64,000 nt of DNA, taken from positions 62,001 to 126,000 of the forward strand of contig NZ_SCNG01000002.1 in NCBI RefSeq assembly GCF_005503555.1. The letters are read 5' to 3'. The number at the start of each line of letters is the position of its first letter. Within the stretch, counting starts at the first letter, position 1. The notes beneath the pieces were generated by a model that was not told the DNA's origin, ran no database searches, and saw nothing but the letters and a program-made list of their open reading frames with translations. Below are positions 17,092-25,249 of this stretch, in pieces. Both the position numbers and the translations under genes were made by a program. Source of the stretch: Rudaea sp. 3F27F6 (GTDB lineage Bacteria; Pseudomonadota; Gammaproteobacteria; Xanthomonadales; Rhodanobacteraceae).

Positions 17092-18405
17092 GTGAACGTA
17101 TATTTCCCGAGCCCGAATTTTGCAACGCACGTCGTGCGCAGATCCGCGTCTCTCATCACCGCCGCGCTGATGTGTACAACCCCTCTTTCGGCACAAGCCG
17201 ATCCGGGCGGTAGCGATGCTCCGGCTGCGACTGCAAAGCATGCGGGACTCTACACGATTCACGGTGAAAACCTGCCGTTCAAAGAGGGCACTGCCGAGTT
17301 GCTCATCGTGTCGCCTACGGGGGATTTGAGTCGCAGAAACCTGTCGTCCGTCAAGGAACCGGTGAAGGACGGTGCCTTCACCCTTACCGGCACGATCGAC
17401 CAGCCGTTGTTTGCGAACATGGCGTTTGAATGGACGAACGAGAAAGGAGAACACCAGAGCACAGCTACAACCATGATCATCGAGCCGGCGACCTATCGGA
17501 CGGAATTTCACCCAGAGAATATTTTCACGGTGCGTGGTGGCGACTACAACGAAAAGCGTTTCGGTTACGCGCACAGCCCGGCCAATGTCGATATTTCCGT
17601 AAAGCTCGCCGAAGCCGAAAGGAAAAGTGCCATCGGTGTGGATCCCACCGACGAGGCGGCGGTAAAGAAAGCGCAAAAGCCGCTCGAAGCCTTGGAGCCG
17701 GAACGTGTGCGCAACGAGAATGCCATGATCGCCTACGAGCACGGCATCCTCACCGGCAACGCCGATCCGTTGTTGAAGCTGTTTACGCTGATGGGCACGA
17801 TCGACCCGCCCTATTATTCGAACAGTTCGGTCGCCAAACGGCGCATGGTCGACGATCTCGAAACGCAGCTCGGGCCGAATCCATTGATCGCGCGCGTGCG
17901 GGCGATGATGACGAGATCGCAGGCGAGAGTGAAAGCCGCCGGGCATTTCGAAGTCGGTTCGCTATACGAAAACATGACGCTGCGCGATGCAGACGGCAAG
18001 GAGCACACCTTGTCCGACGTGCTCGCAAGCAATCAGTTTGTGCTGCTCGACTTCTGGGCATCGGGATGCGGCGCATGCAGAGCCGAATTTCCGTTCCTGC
18101 GCAAGCTGTACAAGGATTTCCATCCGCACGGTTTCGAGATATATGCCGTCTCGGTCGACGAGGACGCGGCCGATTGGACCCAGGCACTCGCCCAGGACAA
18201 GAGCCACGGAGAGATTCCCTGGCTCAACCTGCTTTCGAAGAGCTTCGACTCGCCGGCGGCGAAAGCCTACGGATTGCGCGGCGTACCGGCGAACTTCCTG
18301 CTGTCCCGCGACGGCAAGATCGTCGGCAAGGATCTGCATGAATGGGATCTCGAACGCAAAGTGCGCACCGAGATCGAGAATGCGGAGCGCAGCCGCGGCG
18401 GCTGA
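17092..18405 (+). CDS. Exported TlpA-like thioredoxin with N-terminal DUF4369-like domain
   Basis: A 437-residue protein starting at GTG, 24 bases after the receptor stop, with GAGGA upstream. A signal peptide spans about 1-36. Residues 50-150 resemble the DUF4369 beta-domain often attached to TlpA-type thioredoxins; 160-285 are helical and charged. The thioredoxin domain occupies about 293-430, with active site WASGCGACR (Cys326 and Cys329) and the cis-Pro region GLRGVPANFLL. It would reduce disulfides in the periplasm. Close spacing to the STN receptor suggests the same operon, so it may act on the imported ligand or on receptor partners. DUF4369/TlpA proteins are more familiar in Bacteroidota, which hints at transfer. 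Confidence 0.88.
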   Translation: MNVYFPSPNFATHVVRRSASLITAALMCTTPLSAQADPGGSDAPAATAKHAGLYTIHGENLPFKEGTAELLIVSPTGDLSRRNLSSVKEPVKDGAFTLTGTIDQPLFANMAFEWTNEKGEHQSTATTMIIEPATYRTEFHPENIFTVRGGDYNEKRFGYAHSPANVDISVKLAEAERKSAIGVDPTDEAAVKKAQKPLEALEPERVRNENAMIAYEHGILTGNADPLLKLFTLMGTIDPPYYSNSSVAKRRMVDDLETQLGPNPLIARVRAMMTRSQARVKAAGHFEVGSLYENMTLRDADGKEHTLSDVLASNQFVLLDFWASGCGACRAEFPFLRKLYKDFHPHGFEIYAVSVDEDAADWTQALAQDKSHGEIPWLNLLSKSFDSPAAKAYGLRGVPANFLLSRDGKIVGKDLHEWDLERKVRTEIENAERSRGG

Positions 18406-18541
18406 GCCACACACCTGCGCCCCGTGCACTTCCCCGACCGTACTTCGCCAGGCAGCGTGATCGGCGCATTCGATCTTCTGAGCTGCGGCATTTTGCTTCG
18501 GCCACTGTGCGAGCGCGGCCAACAGAAATCCAAAGTGACTT

Positions 18542-18997
18542 ATGTATACATATCTCGTTTTCTTCATGGTGATGATCGAGGCTTTGTCCATGGCCTCGCA
18601 AACCCAAGACGCGGCCGACTTACTGCCGATCGACGAGGCATTTAGATTCAGCGCCGATGCCGGCGCACCCGGCGCAGTCAGGCTGCATTGGACGATCGCG
18701 CCGGACTACTATCTCTACCGCGGTCAGATGAAATTCAAAAGCGGCGAAGGTCTGACCTTAGGCGAAGCGAAGATGCCCGACGGAAAGAAATACCACGACG
18801 AGTATCTCGGCAATGTGGAGATATACCACGGTGACCTCGATGCGACGGTGCCCTATACGCTCGCACCGGGCGCACAACGAATTCGGCTATCCGTCCGCTA
18901 TCAAGGTTGCCACGAGACCCATCCGAAGATCTGTTACCCGCCGCATACAGAGGAACTCAATCTCGCGTTACCGGACCAGAACGATCGAATAAAGTGA
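18542..18997 (+). CDS. Stand-alone DsbD N-terminal domain-like periplasmic protein
   Basis: A 151-residue protein with a hydrophobic N-terminus (YLVFFMVMIEALSMAS). Residues 27-145 match the immunoglobulin-like N-terminal domain of DsbD: LPIDEAFRFSADA, then WTIAPDYYLYRGQMKF, and the active-site loop YQGC(x7)CYPP with Cys123 and Cys131. In DsbD this domain takes electrons from the membrane domain and hands them to periplasmic partners. Here the transmembrane and C-terminal domains are absent, and the cysteines are separated by seven residues rather than the five of E. coli DsbD. It follows the TlpA-like thioredoxin by 136 bases, so the two may be redox partners. Confidence 0.8.
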   Translation: MYTYLVFFMVMIEALSMASQTQDAADLLPIDEAFRFSADAGAPGAVRLHWTIAPDYYLYRGQMKFKSGEGLTLGEAKMPDGKKYHDEYLGNVEIYHGDLDATVPYTLAPGAQRIRLSVRYQGCHETHPKICYPPHTEELNLALPDQNDRIK

Positions 18998-19015
18998 AAT
19001 TCAATATTCGTAGAA

Positions 19016-22000
19016 TTACTGGCAGGCGGCGACGCTTACGCTGCCGTTTGCGAACGTCACGCATTGACCGTTCGAGAGTTTGAGCACGCCGTTGGCATAG
19101 CTCACGCCGGTGGTGCCTTCGGCAAAGACCGTAATGCTCTCCATCCCCTGCACGCCGGCCGGAAAGGCCTGCGTCATCAGCGTACCGATGCGGTTGCCGC
19201 CGGCATCGGCATCGGAGCCGAATCCGATCGCGGCGTTGGTAAACGCAGTCACGTCGGTGGTGCCGATCTTGTAGTGGCCGGTACTGAGCGTCTGCACTGC
19301 CTCTGCCGAGCCGAGATGCCAGTTCGCCACCAGGGTGTCGTCCGCATGGCGACGCCGATGCAGGTCGCGCACCACCAGTACGCCGGGACGCAGGTGCACG
19401 GCCTCGCGGATCAAATAGTCCAACGGCATGTCGGGACTCATCAGGTTCTCGTCATAGCGGCCCTTGGGATACGACGACTCGAAGCGCATGCCGACCGCCG
19501 ACCACGTGCCCGCGTCCTGATTGAACAACACCTGCGCGTTGCGGCTGACACCGCTGCCGGCGCCGTTGACGAGGTAAGTCGAATAATCCTTGGTTTGGCC
19601 CAGACCGATGAAGCGATCGCCGCGGTAGGCGGCGGAACACAGGATGCACGTCGAAGCGTGGAACAACTGCACGTCGCCGTTGGAATAGCCGTAGTGGTCG
19701 CCTTGATAGCTGATCACTTCGGCGGTGGCTTGGTAGCCGGAGGTGTCGGTCAGCGAAGACTTCGAGAACCAGCGGCCCGTCCCGGGATTGAGATAGGACA
19801 GCGGCATCGACGAGACGTCCACCGTCTGCGCAAGATTGCCGAACACGATCTCGTAGAACGTACTCGGACGGTCAAGGGGCACATGGATGTCGCTTGCGGC
19901 AGCGGCCATCATCGTCGAGTAGAGCCGCGCCGCCAAAGCGTTGTCGGATGTGGTCGAACTCAGCACGGCCAGCAGCCACGGCCGCGTCAGATGCGCGTAG
20001 TCGCCGGAATAGTCGCCGAACGACACGGTCATCAAATAATCCGGTGAGACCTGGTAGGTGTAGCTGCGCGCGAGTTTGTCGACGAAATCGAAATCCGCGC
20101 TCCAGTCCTCGCCGACATCCTTGAGGGTCTGGTTGACCAAAGAGAATTCCAGCATGGTGTACGGCCCGTAGTTCCAGCCCTCGGCGTAATCGCCGCCGCA
20201 GCCGCGCTGGTTCAGCACGGGCACTTCGTCGGTCAGCTTGGCGCGCAGCAGCGCAAGCAGACGGTCGGCGTCGCTGTTGTCGCCCGCGGTCGCCACCGAC
20301 GCGAGCGCGATGCCCTGCAGATAACCGGCATAGTAGTTCTCGACCGGCTGCGTCGCAGCGTAGCCCGGCGTGGTCCGGTACCAGTCCACCCATTCGGTCG
20401 CGATGCGCACCAGCAGCGCGCGGTCGGTCGGTGAGAATTGGTCGTACATCCAGTCGTAGGCCAGCATCATGTCGCGCAGATCGAAGCGGATGTCGTAGCC
20501 GCTGTCGCGGCCGAAGTCGCGCGTGCCCGATGCGTAATCGTTGGCCATGCGCAGGGTCAACGTCTTGGCGGCGCCGGCGCATTTCGTCGCCGTCGCGGCG
20601 TCCGTGCTTTTCTTGAGCTGATAGCACAGCGCCAACGCGGGAATGTAGCCGTCCGGGTCATAGACCTGATTTGCGAACGCGGTGCTGGTCGGATCGGGAT
20701 TGGTATTGAGCGCGTCGAGAAAATAACCCACGCCGGTGGTGTTACTCCAAAAGCGCTGCGCGGTGAGGTCGCTTGCCGGTTTGGCGGCAATCTGCGCAAG
20801 GCGCGCCGGCGTCAGATAGATGCGCGGATGCCCCAATGCACCGATCTGCACCGCAGTGCGCGCTGCCGGCGGCGCGAACACAGTCAGGTTCGGGATCACC
20901 GCACTCGTGACGCTGTTGTGGCTGCCGTCGAAGGCTTTCACCTCCAACGTACCGGCGCCGGCAGGCACCGCAGCGAGCGAGAACAGCGGCTTGAAGAAAC
21001 CGACCATCGAGCCCCACGCATGCGCTTCCTCGGCGACCTCCTTGCCTTGCGGATCGATCACCGGCAGTGGCGTGCCGTTCCAGGTCGCCTCGAGCTCGCG
21101 GATATTCGACGTCGTCGGAATGGCGATGGCCGGATTGACGAAGCCGGTCAATTTGGAACACTGCGCATTCGGTGTGGAAACGTGGAAGGCCGGCGTGAGA
21201 TTCGGTTCGGCCGGCTCCTGCGCATCGGCGATCAGCGGCAGCGGCGCGGTGCTGCCGGAGTCCGTCAGCACGGCCGTGTAGCCGGCGGAAGGCGGCGGCC
21301 CCGAACCGTCGCAGGACTGCGAAGTCGGCGGACTCGGCGTGACCACATTCGGACAATCGAACGTCATCGTGCAGGTACGCGTCTGGTTGCCGCTGGCCGA
21401 ACAAGCCGACCAGTCGCTGCAGGACCAAGTGTCCTGAGTACAGACCGGCGGCGGCACGTCGACGACGGTCAGCACGGCCGATACGTCATCGACGGCGTAA
21501 ACCACGGGGCCCGGGCCGTCCAGCGTTATGCGGATGTCGACGTTGGCGAGTGTGCGTGTCGCATCCAGATCGAGCGACGCCGTCAGCGTTCCAGTCTGGC
21601 CCGCGGTCTTGCTCGCTCCGACGCAGTTCTGCACGATGTCGCCGCTGTCGGTGTAGTAGGCAGCGGCGCAGAACTGCAGGGTGGAATTTGATTGCGTCGT
21701 GTCGCCGCGTAACTTGCCACTGACGTTCAATTGCGAGGCATGCGCGTTCGCCGTGCCGTCCGTCGCCAGCGTCCAGAAAACATTATTGCCCCATCCATTG
21801 ATTGCCACACGCAGGCTGGCGCTGCCGTCGATCGGATTGACGGTGGACCGCGTGACGGAATCCGTCGATTCCTGCGCAGCGAAGCCGGCGACGCCGTTCT
21901 CGAAACCCGGATCGCTTATGAGATTTCCGGTCACGCTGTCATTCGGGAAAATGATGTGTCTGGCTATTGCTGCCGAAGAGAAAGCCGGCGCGAAAAAAAC

Positions 22001-22042
22001 AGGCGCGATAAGCACGAACGCAGGCAGATAGCGACGTTTCAT
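19016..22042 (-). CDS. Large secreted heparinase/alginate-lyase-like protein with thrombospondin-type module
   Basis: A 1,008-residue protein; the ATG at 22042 starts a clear signal peptide (MKRRYLPAFVLIAPVFFAPA), and longer readings upstream add nothing conserved. Residues 40-195 form a beta-sandwich like a carbohydrate-binding module (DPGFENGVAGF). Residues 201-244 are a Cys-rich thrombospondin type 1-like repeat (TWSCSDWSACSASGNQTRTC). From about 410 (HPRIYLTPARLAQIA) there is a long helical region with DLRDMMLAYDWMYDQF and ENYYAGYLQGIALAS, followed after about 700 by beta-rich sequence. This is the toroid-plus-sandwich plan of heparinase II/III and related polysaccharide lyases. I cannot name catalytic residues or substrate. 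It is divergent from the small peptide gene. Confidence 0.72.
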   Translation of the reverse strand: MKRRYLPAFVLIAPVFFAPAFSSAAIARHIIFPNDSVTGNLISDPGFENGVAGFAAQESTDSVTRSTVNPIDGSASLRVAINGWGNNVFWTLATDGTANAHASQLNVSGKLRGDTTQSNSTLQFCAAAYYTDSGDIVQNCVGASKTAGQTGTLTASLDLDATRTLANVDIRITLDGPGPVVYAVDDVSAVLTVVDVPPPVCTQDTWSCSDWSACSASGNQTRTCTMTFDCPNVVTPSPPTSQSCDGSGPPPSAGYTAVLTDSGSTAPLPLIADAQEPAEPNLTPAFHVSTPNAQCSKLTGFVNPAIAIPTTSNIRELEATWNGTPLPVIDPQGKEVAEEAHAWGSMVGFFKPLFSLAAVPAGAGTLEVKAFDGSHNSVTSAVIPNLTVFAPPAARTAVQIGALGHPRIYLTPARLAQIAAKPASDLTAQRFWSNTTGVGYFLDALNTNPDPTSTAFANQVYDPDGYIPALALCYQLKKSTDAATATKCAGAAKTLTLRMANDYASGTRDFGRDSGYDIRFDLRDMMLAYDWMYDQFSPTDRALLVRIATEWVDWYRTTPGYAATQPVENYYAGYLQGIALASVATAGDNSDADRLLALLRAKLTDEVPVLNQRGCGGDYAEGWNYGPYTMLEFSLVNQTLKDVGEDWSADFDFVDKLARSYTYQVSPDYLMTVSFGDYSGDYAHLTRPWLLAVLSSTTSDNALAARLYSTMMAAAASDIHVPLDRPSTFYEIVFGNLAQTVDVSSMPLSYLNPGTGRWFSKSSLTDTSGYQATAEVISYQGDHYGYSNGDVQLFHASTCILCSAAYRGDRFIGLGQTKDYSTYLVNGAGSGVSRNAQVLFNQDAGTWSAVGMRFESSYPKGRYDENLMSPDMPLDYLIREAVHLRPGVLVVRDLHRRRHADDTLVANWHLGSAEAVQTLSTGHYKIGTTDVTAFTNAAIGFGSDADAGGNRIGTLMTQAFPAGVQGMESITVFAEGTTGVSYANGVLKLSNGQCVTFANGSVSVAACQ
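21311..21442 (-). other. Thrombospondin type 1-like module coding segment
   Basis: It encodes residues 201-244 of the lyase-like protein. Six cysteines, two tryptophans in WSCSDWSAC and the NQTRTC pattern match the W-x-x-W and C-x-x-T/R-x-C layout of TSP1 repeats. It is flanked by proline-rich linkers (VVDVPPPVC and SGPPPSAG), as expected for an independent extracellular module. Confidence 0.65.
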
Positions 22043-22183
22043 AATGTGGATTCCATGCCGGATGACGTATCGAGAAAAATCCTCACGGGAGGATTCTGAG
22101 CAAAGCACTGCCCCATAGAATAGGCTGATCCGACAATCAAAGTTTGACGACTGGATCACAGCGGTTATGTCAATCGCGCCGCT

Positions 22184-22189
22184 TATAAT
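22184..22189 (+). promoter_or_regulatory. Possible -10 box in the lyase/peptide divergent region
   Basis: A perfect TATAAT occurs 115 bases before the peptide start, but no good -35 hexamer lies 16-18 bases upstream. An alternative pair, TTGCTC at 22228 and TATGTT at 22252 with 18-bp spacing, is closer to the gene. Either could drive the peptide; neither is certain. Confidence 0.3.
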
Positions 22190-22303
22190 CGAGACAGAAA
22201 CCTCTCGACTGCTTGACTGGAATTGTATTGCTCCGACTTTTACACCTGTGCTATGTTCAAAAAGCCGCCATGTGGCGACGAATTGATTCGTTGGAGATAA
22301 ATC

Positions 22304-22468
22304 ATGAAGCAATCCGAGTTTAAGCAGGACAGTGCATTCAATGTAACGAATCCGTTTGCAATTCAAATCGACGGTCCGCTGTCCAGCGGCACGCCGGCGG
22401 AAATCCTCGAAATGAAGCCCATTCCGCTCGAAGGCGATTCACGCGGTTATCGCACCTCGGAGGGCTGA
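22304..22468 (+). CDS. 54-residue RiPP precursor candidate (lasso-like A peptide)
   Basis: A small gene with a near-ideal ribosome site, GGAG seven bases before ATG. No signal peptide or cysteine is present, so it is neither a simple secreted peptide nor a lanthipeptide. It lies 165 bases before an asparagine-synthetase-like enzyme, with a terminator hairpin between them, the arrangement of A and C genes in proteobacterial lasso-peptide clusters. Reading residues 1-28 as leader, the core would start at Gly29 (GTPAEILE), placing Glu36 at ring position 8, suitable for a Gly1-Glu8 macrolactam; capistruin's core also begins Gly-Thr-Pro. The tail would be 18 residues rich in Pro, Arg and Gly. Against this, position -2 is Ser27 rather than the usual Thr and no B protein gene is present. 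Confidence 0.6.
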   Translation: MKQSEFKQDSAFNVTNPFAIQIDGPLSSGTPAEILEMKPIPLEGDSRGYRTSEG

Positions 22469-22530
22469 CGAATCACGCTTCGTGGATGAAGGATCATCGC
22501 CCTTCCCCATCAGCCGGTTCGAATAAAAAG

Positions 22531-22561
22531 ATGCCGCCTCGAGCAAAGAGGCGGCATTTTT
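22531..22561 (+). terminator. Strong intrinsic terminator between peptide and enzyme genes
   Basis: A perfect 10-bp stem ATGCCGCCTC/GAGGCGGCAT closes a 7-base loop and runs directly into TTTTT. It lies 62 bases after the peptide stop and about 70 before the enzyme start. Such hairpins between precursor and cyclase genes allow much higher precursor than enzyme expression by partial read-through. Confidence 0.88.
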
Positions 22562-22633
22562 GTTACGCGTCGCAGCGGCTCGCAGCGGAGCGCCATGTGA
22601 ATTTCCGATCGGCTCCGCACAGCTGCGCCCGGC

Positions 22634-24211
22634 ATGCTCAAAGCTGACCTTGCATTCTCCGACCTTGCCGCTGCGCCGCAGTGGCAGAACGATGTCCTGA
22701 CGCTCGGCGAAAGCCGCATCGCGCCTTTTTTTCACGCGGCGCTCGAAGCACTGCTCGTCGGCGGCGACGGACAATGGTTCGTCATCGTTCGCGAACGCAT
22801 GGCTGACTCCGACCGGCGCTCGGCCGGCAGAATCTCGAACGTCATCTGCGCAGACGCGGAACACTACCATCGTCTATATCGAGAGTGTCTGTTGTGGCCG
22901 CTGGACTACGTGATGATCGAAGTCGCGCCCGCGGGCGGCCGCATTCGCGTGCGCTGCGGCGTATTCGGCACGGCGCCGGTGTACTGCCAAGCCGACAGTG
23001 ACCGACTGACGATCAGTTGGGATTTCGCCGATTTCCTTTCTCGATCGCTGACCGTAGATGCGGAAACGGCCAGCCACTACCTTGCGCTCAATGCCTGCTA
23101 TTCGGCGCGGCAAATCTGCAGCGGCATCGTGCTGCTGACGGAACGCTCGTCGTTCTATGTGACGCGCGAAAAAGCGCACTACCAATACCCTGACGCAGCC
23201 AAGACGCCCGAGCCGCTCGATCGGCAGAATGATGACGATCTGCAGTCTTTCGGCGAACTGCTGCGGCACTCGGTGTCGATGCGTGCCGTCACGCCCGCGC
23301 AGGTTGCACTCGAACTGAGCGGCGGCATGGATTCGGCTTCCGTCGCTTGCGCTTTGCGTGCCGCGCATGGGCCGGTCGCCAGCCGGGGCATTCTGATGAA
23401 CGGTACGTTCCGCGAAGCGCAGATCGAGCGCCGGCAGCGAATCGTGCAGAGACTCGGCTTGCGTGACGAGTCCATAGAAATGGACGAGTTCCTGCCGAGT
23501 CTCGATCTGCAGCCGAGCGAAAACAAGAAATCGTATCCACGCTGGGAGTTCTATCTCGAGGCGTTTGAAAATCTCTGGGATTCGGCGCGCGCTCAGGGAT
23601 GCGACCTGCTTTTCACCGGCCTGGGCGGCGACGAGCTGTTTCCAAAATTTCGCAACGAAGTGCATGCGGACGGCCGCGGCGAAAACCGAATGATTACCGA
23701 GGCCAGGCGCCGCGCCGAGTTGTTGCTCACGCCGCGTGCGCGCAACGCGGCTCGCTCGCTGCGCGCCTTCGACGCGCCGGCGAGTCCGGTGCCGGTCTCC
23801 GCCCTGCTCGCTCACGCCTGTCAAACGCCGTACCTGCTCGGCCGCGGCTTCTGGCCGGTCAATCCGTTGAGCGATCCGAGTCTGGCTGCGTTTTGTCATC
23901 GTCTGGCGCCGCAAAACCGGCACGGCCGAGCGCTGATGCGGGAATACCTGCAAACGCATTTGGGCGAGGAAGTTTTTCCGCACGGTTATCTCAAGGAAAC
24001 ATTCGCCCGCGTTCTGCCGAAGCTGATCGTGCAGCAGGCGCAAACGATTGCCGCACAATTGCGCCACTGTGCACTGGCCGACCTCGGCCTCGTCGACCAG
24101 AGGGCGGCGCTCGCCTTGCTCAACGAGGCCGCCACCACGCAGGCGGAGGGCCTGACCGCGCCGCTCGCCAATTTCCTCTGGCTGGAACGATTCGCTAGAC
24201 AGATCGCCTGA
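22634..24211 (+). CDS. Asparagine-synthetase-like ATP-dependent ligase (lasso cyclase-type C protein candidate)
   Basis: A 525-residue enzyme. The PP-loop ATP-pyrophosphatase motif is Ser229-GGMDS at 229-234, and a second conserved loop GLGGDE sits at 329-334, both diagnostic of the AsnB synthetase fold. Residues 1-190 correspond to the N-terminal domain, but there is no catalytic Cys at position 2 (it begins Met-Leu-Lys), so it cannot use glutamine like AsnB. Loss of that Cys is shared with lasso cyclases and beta-lactam synthetases, which adenylate a carboxylate and let an amine attack it. Its length is close to that of lasso C proteins. The 22634 ATG is the first canonical start after an in-frame stop at 22598. 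With the adjacent peptide gene, intramolecular amide formation on that peptide is the best inference. Confidence 0.85.
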   Translation: MLKADLAFSDLAAAPQWQNDVLTLGESRIAPFFHAALEALLVGGDGQWFVIVRERMADSDRRSAGRISNVICADAEHYHRLYRECLLWPLDYVMIEVAPAGGRIRVRCGVFGTAPVYCQADSDRLTISWDFADFLSRSLTVDAETASHYLALNACYSARQICSGIVLLTERSSFYVTREKAHYQYPDAAKTPEPLDRQNDDDLQSFGELLRHSVSMRAVTPAQVALELSGGMDSASVACALRAAHGPVASRGILMNGTFREAQIERRQRIVQRLGLRDESIEMDEFLPSLDLQPSENKKSYPRWEFYLEAFENLWDSARAQGCDLLFTGLGGDELFPKFRNEVHADGRGENRMITEARRRAELLLTPRARNAARSLRAFDAPASPVPVSALLAHACQTPYLLGRGFWPVNPLSDPSLAAFCHRLAPQNRHGRALMREYLQTHLGEEVFPHGYLKETFARVLPKLIVQQAQTIAAQLRHCALADLGLVDQRAALALLNEAATTQAEGLTAPLANFLWLERFARQIA

Positions 24212-24247
24212 TCGCTTCCACGTGCGAACCGAACCCTGCGTGGTTCG

Positions 24248-25099
24248 TCATGCCATGGGGAAGTCGGTTCCTTCGCTGACGTCGCGCCACGCTTCAAAAT
24301 TCATACGCAGCGCATCGAGACGTTTGAGCGCGACATCGAGTGCCGACTTGCCAAGCAACAGGCGCAACGGGGGACTATCCGACTCCAGCGCGGCGATCAC
24401 CGCCGCGGCCCCCTTGGCCGGATCGCCCGGTTGATTGCCGGACACCGCTTTCGTCATCTCGCGACGCTTGCCGGCCGTCGCCGCGTAATCGTCGATCACC
24501 GTATCGGAGGCAATCATCGAGCGCCCGGCCCACTCGGTGCGAAAAGCGCCCGGCTCGACGATCATGACGCCGATGCCGAGCGGTCCAACCTCGTGCGAAA
24601 GCGATTCGGACAGCGCTTCGACGGCGAATTTCGTCGCGTGGTAATAACCGGTTGCGGCAAACGCGACCAGACCGCCGAGTGAAGAAAAGTTCACGATATG
24701 ACCGCTGCGGCGCGCGCGCATTCCGGGCAGCACGGCCCGCGTGACCGCGAGCAAGCCAAAGACATTGGTTTCGAATTGCGCGCGAATGGCGTGTTCTTCG
24801 CCTTCCTCGATCGCGGCGAGATAGCCATAGCCCGCTGCATTCACCAACACGTCGATGCGACCGAACTTTGCCTCGGCCGCTTCGACCGCCGCGACGATCG
24901 ATACCGGCTCAGTGACATCGAGGCGGACGGTCATGGCCGTATCGGGATATTGGCTCGCCAGGCCTGCCAACGCACTCGGCTCGCGTGCGGCCAATACGAC
25001 GCGCCAGCCGCGCGTCAGTGCCAGTCTGGCAATCTCGCGGCCCAAGCCGGAAGAACTGCCGGTTACGAACCATACTGCGTCTTCAGGAAAAGCTTTCAT
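24248..25099 (-). CDS. Short-chain dehydrogenase/reductase
   Basis: A 283-residue classical SDR. The ATG at 25099 has GAGGG upstream. The cofactor motif TGSSSGLG lies at 13-20, NAAG near 88, the catalytic Ser is in IVNFSSLGG, and Y-x-x-x-K in YYHATKFA. Residues after TGSSSGLG suggest NADP or NAD binding at the Rossmann fold; substrate is unknown. It is divergent from an AraC regulator 150 bases away, a common arrangement in which the regulator controls the SDR gene in response to an aldehyde or ketone. Confidence 0.9.
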   Translation of the reverse strand: MKAFPEDAVWFVTGSSSGLGREIARLALTRGWRVVLAAREPSALAGLASQYPDTAMTVRLDVTEPVSIVAAVEAAEAKFGRIDVLVNAAGYGYLAAIEEGEEHAIRAQFETNVFGLLAVTRAVLPGMRARRSGHIVNFSSLGGLVAFAATGYYHATKFAVEALSESLSHEVGPLGIGVMIVEPGAFRTEWAGRSMIASDTVIDDYAATAGKRREMTKAVSGNQPGDPAKGAAAVIAALESDSPPLRLLLGKSALDVALKRLDALRMNFEAWRDVSEGTDFPMA

Positions 25100-25249
25100 C
25101 GTTGCGCCCTCTCTTGGTACAAAATGTCCATGCCATGATGGCGCGCCGACGACTTGGGCGTTAGCCGATAAAGGCCAATGTCTTGCACGATCCTGCCAGG
25201 CGCTTTTCATCAGCGCCGCTTGCAAACTAACTTCGATCTCCGCTCTCGC

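Noticed and set aside
22304-22468. The small peptide as a lanthipeptide or sactipeptide precursor
   Set aside because: It contains no cysteine and no LanM/LanB or radical SAM gene is nearby.
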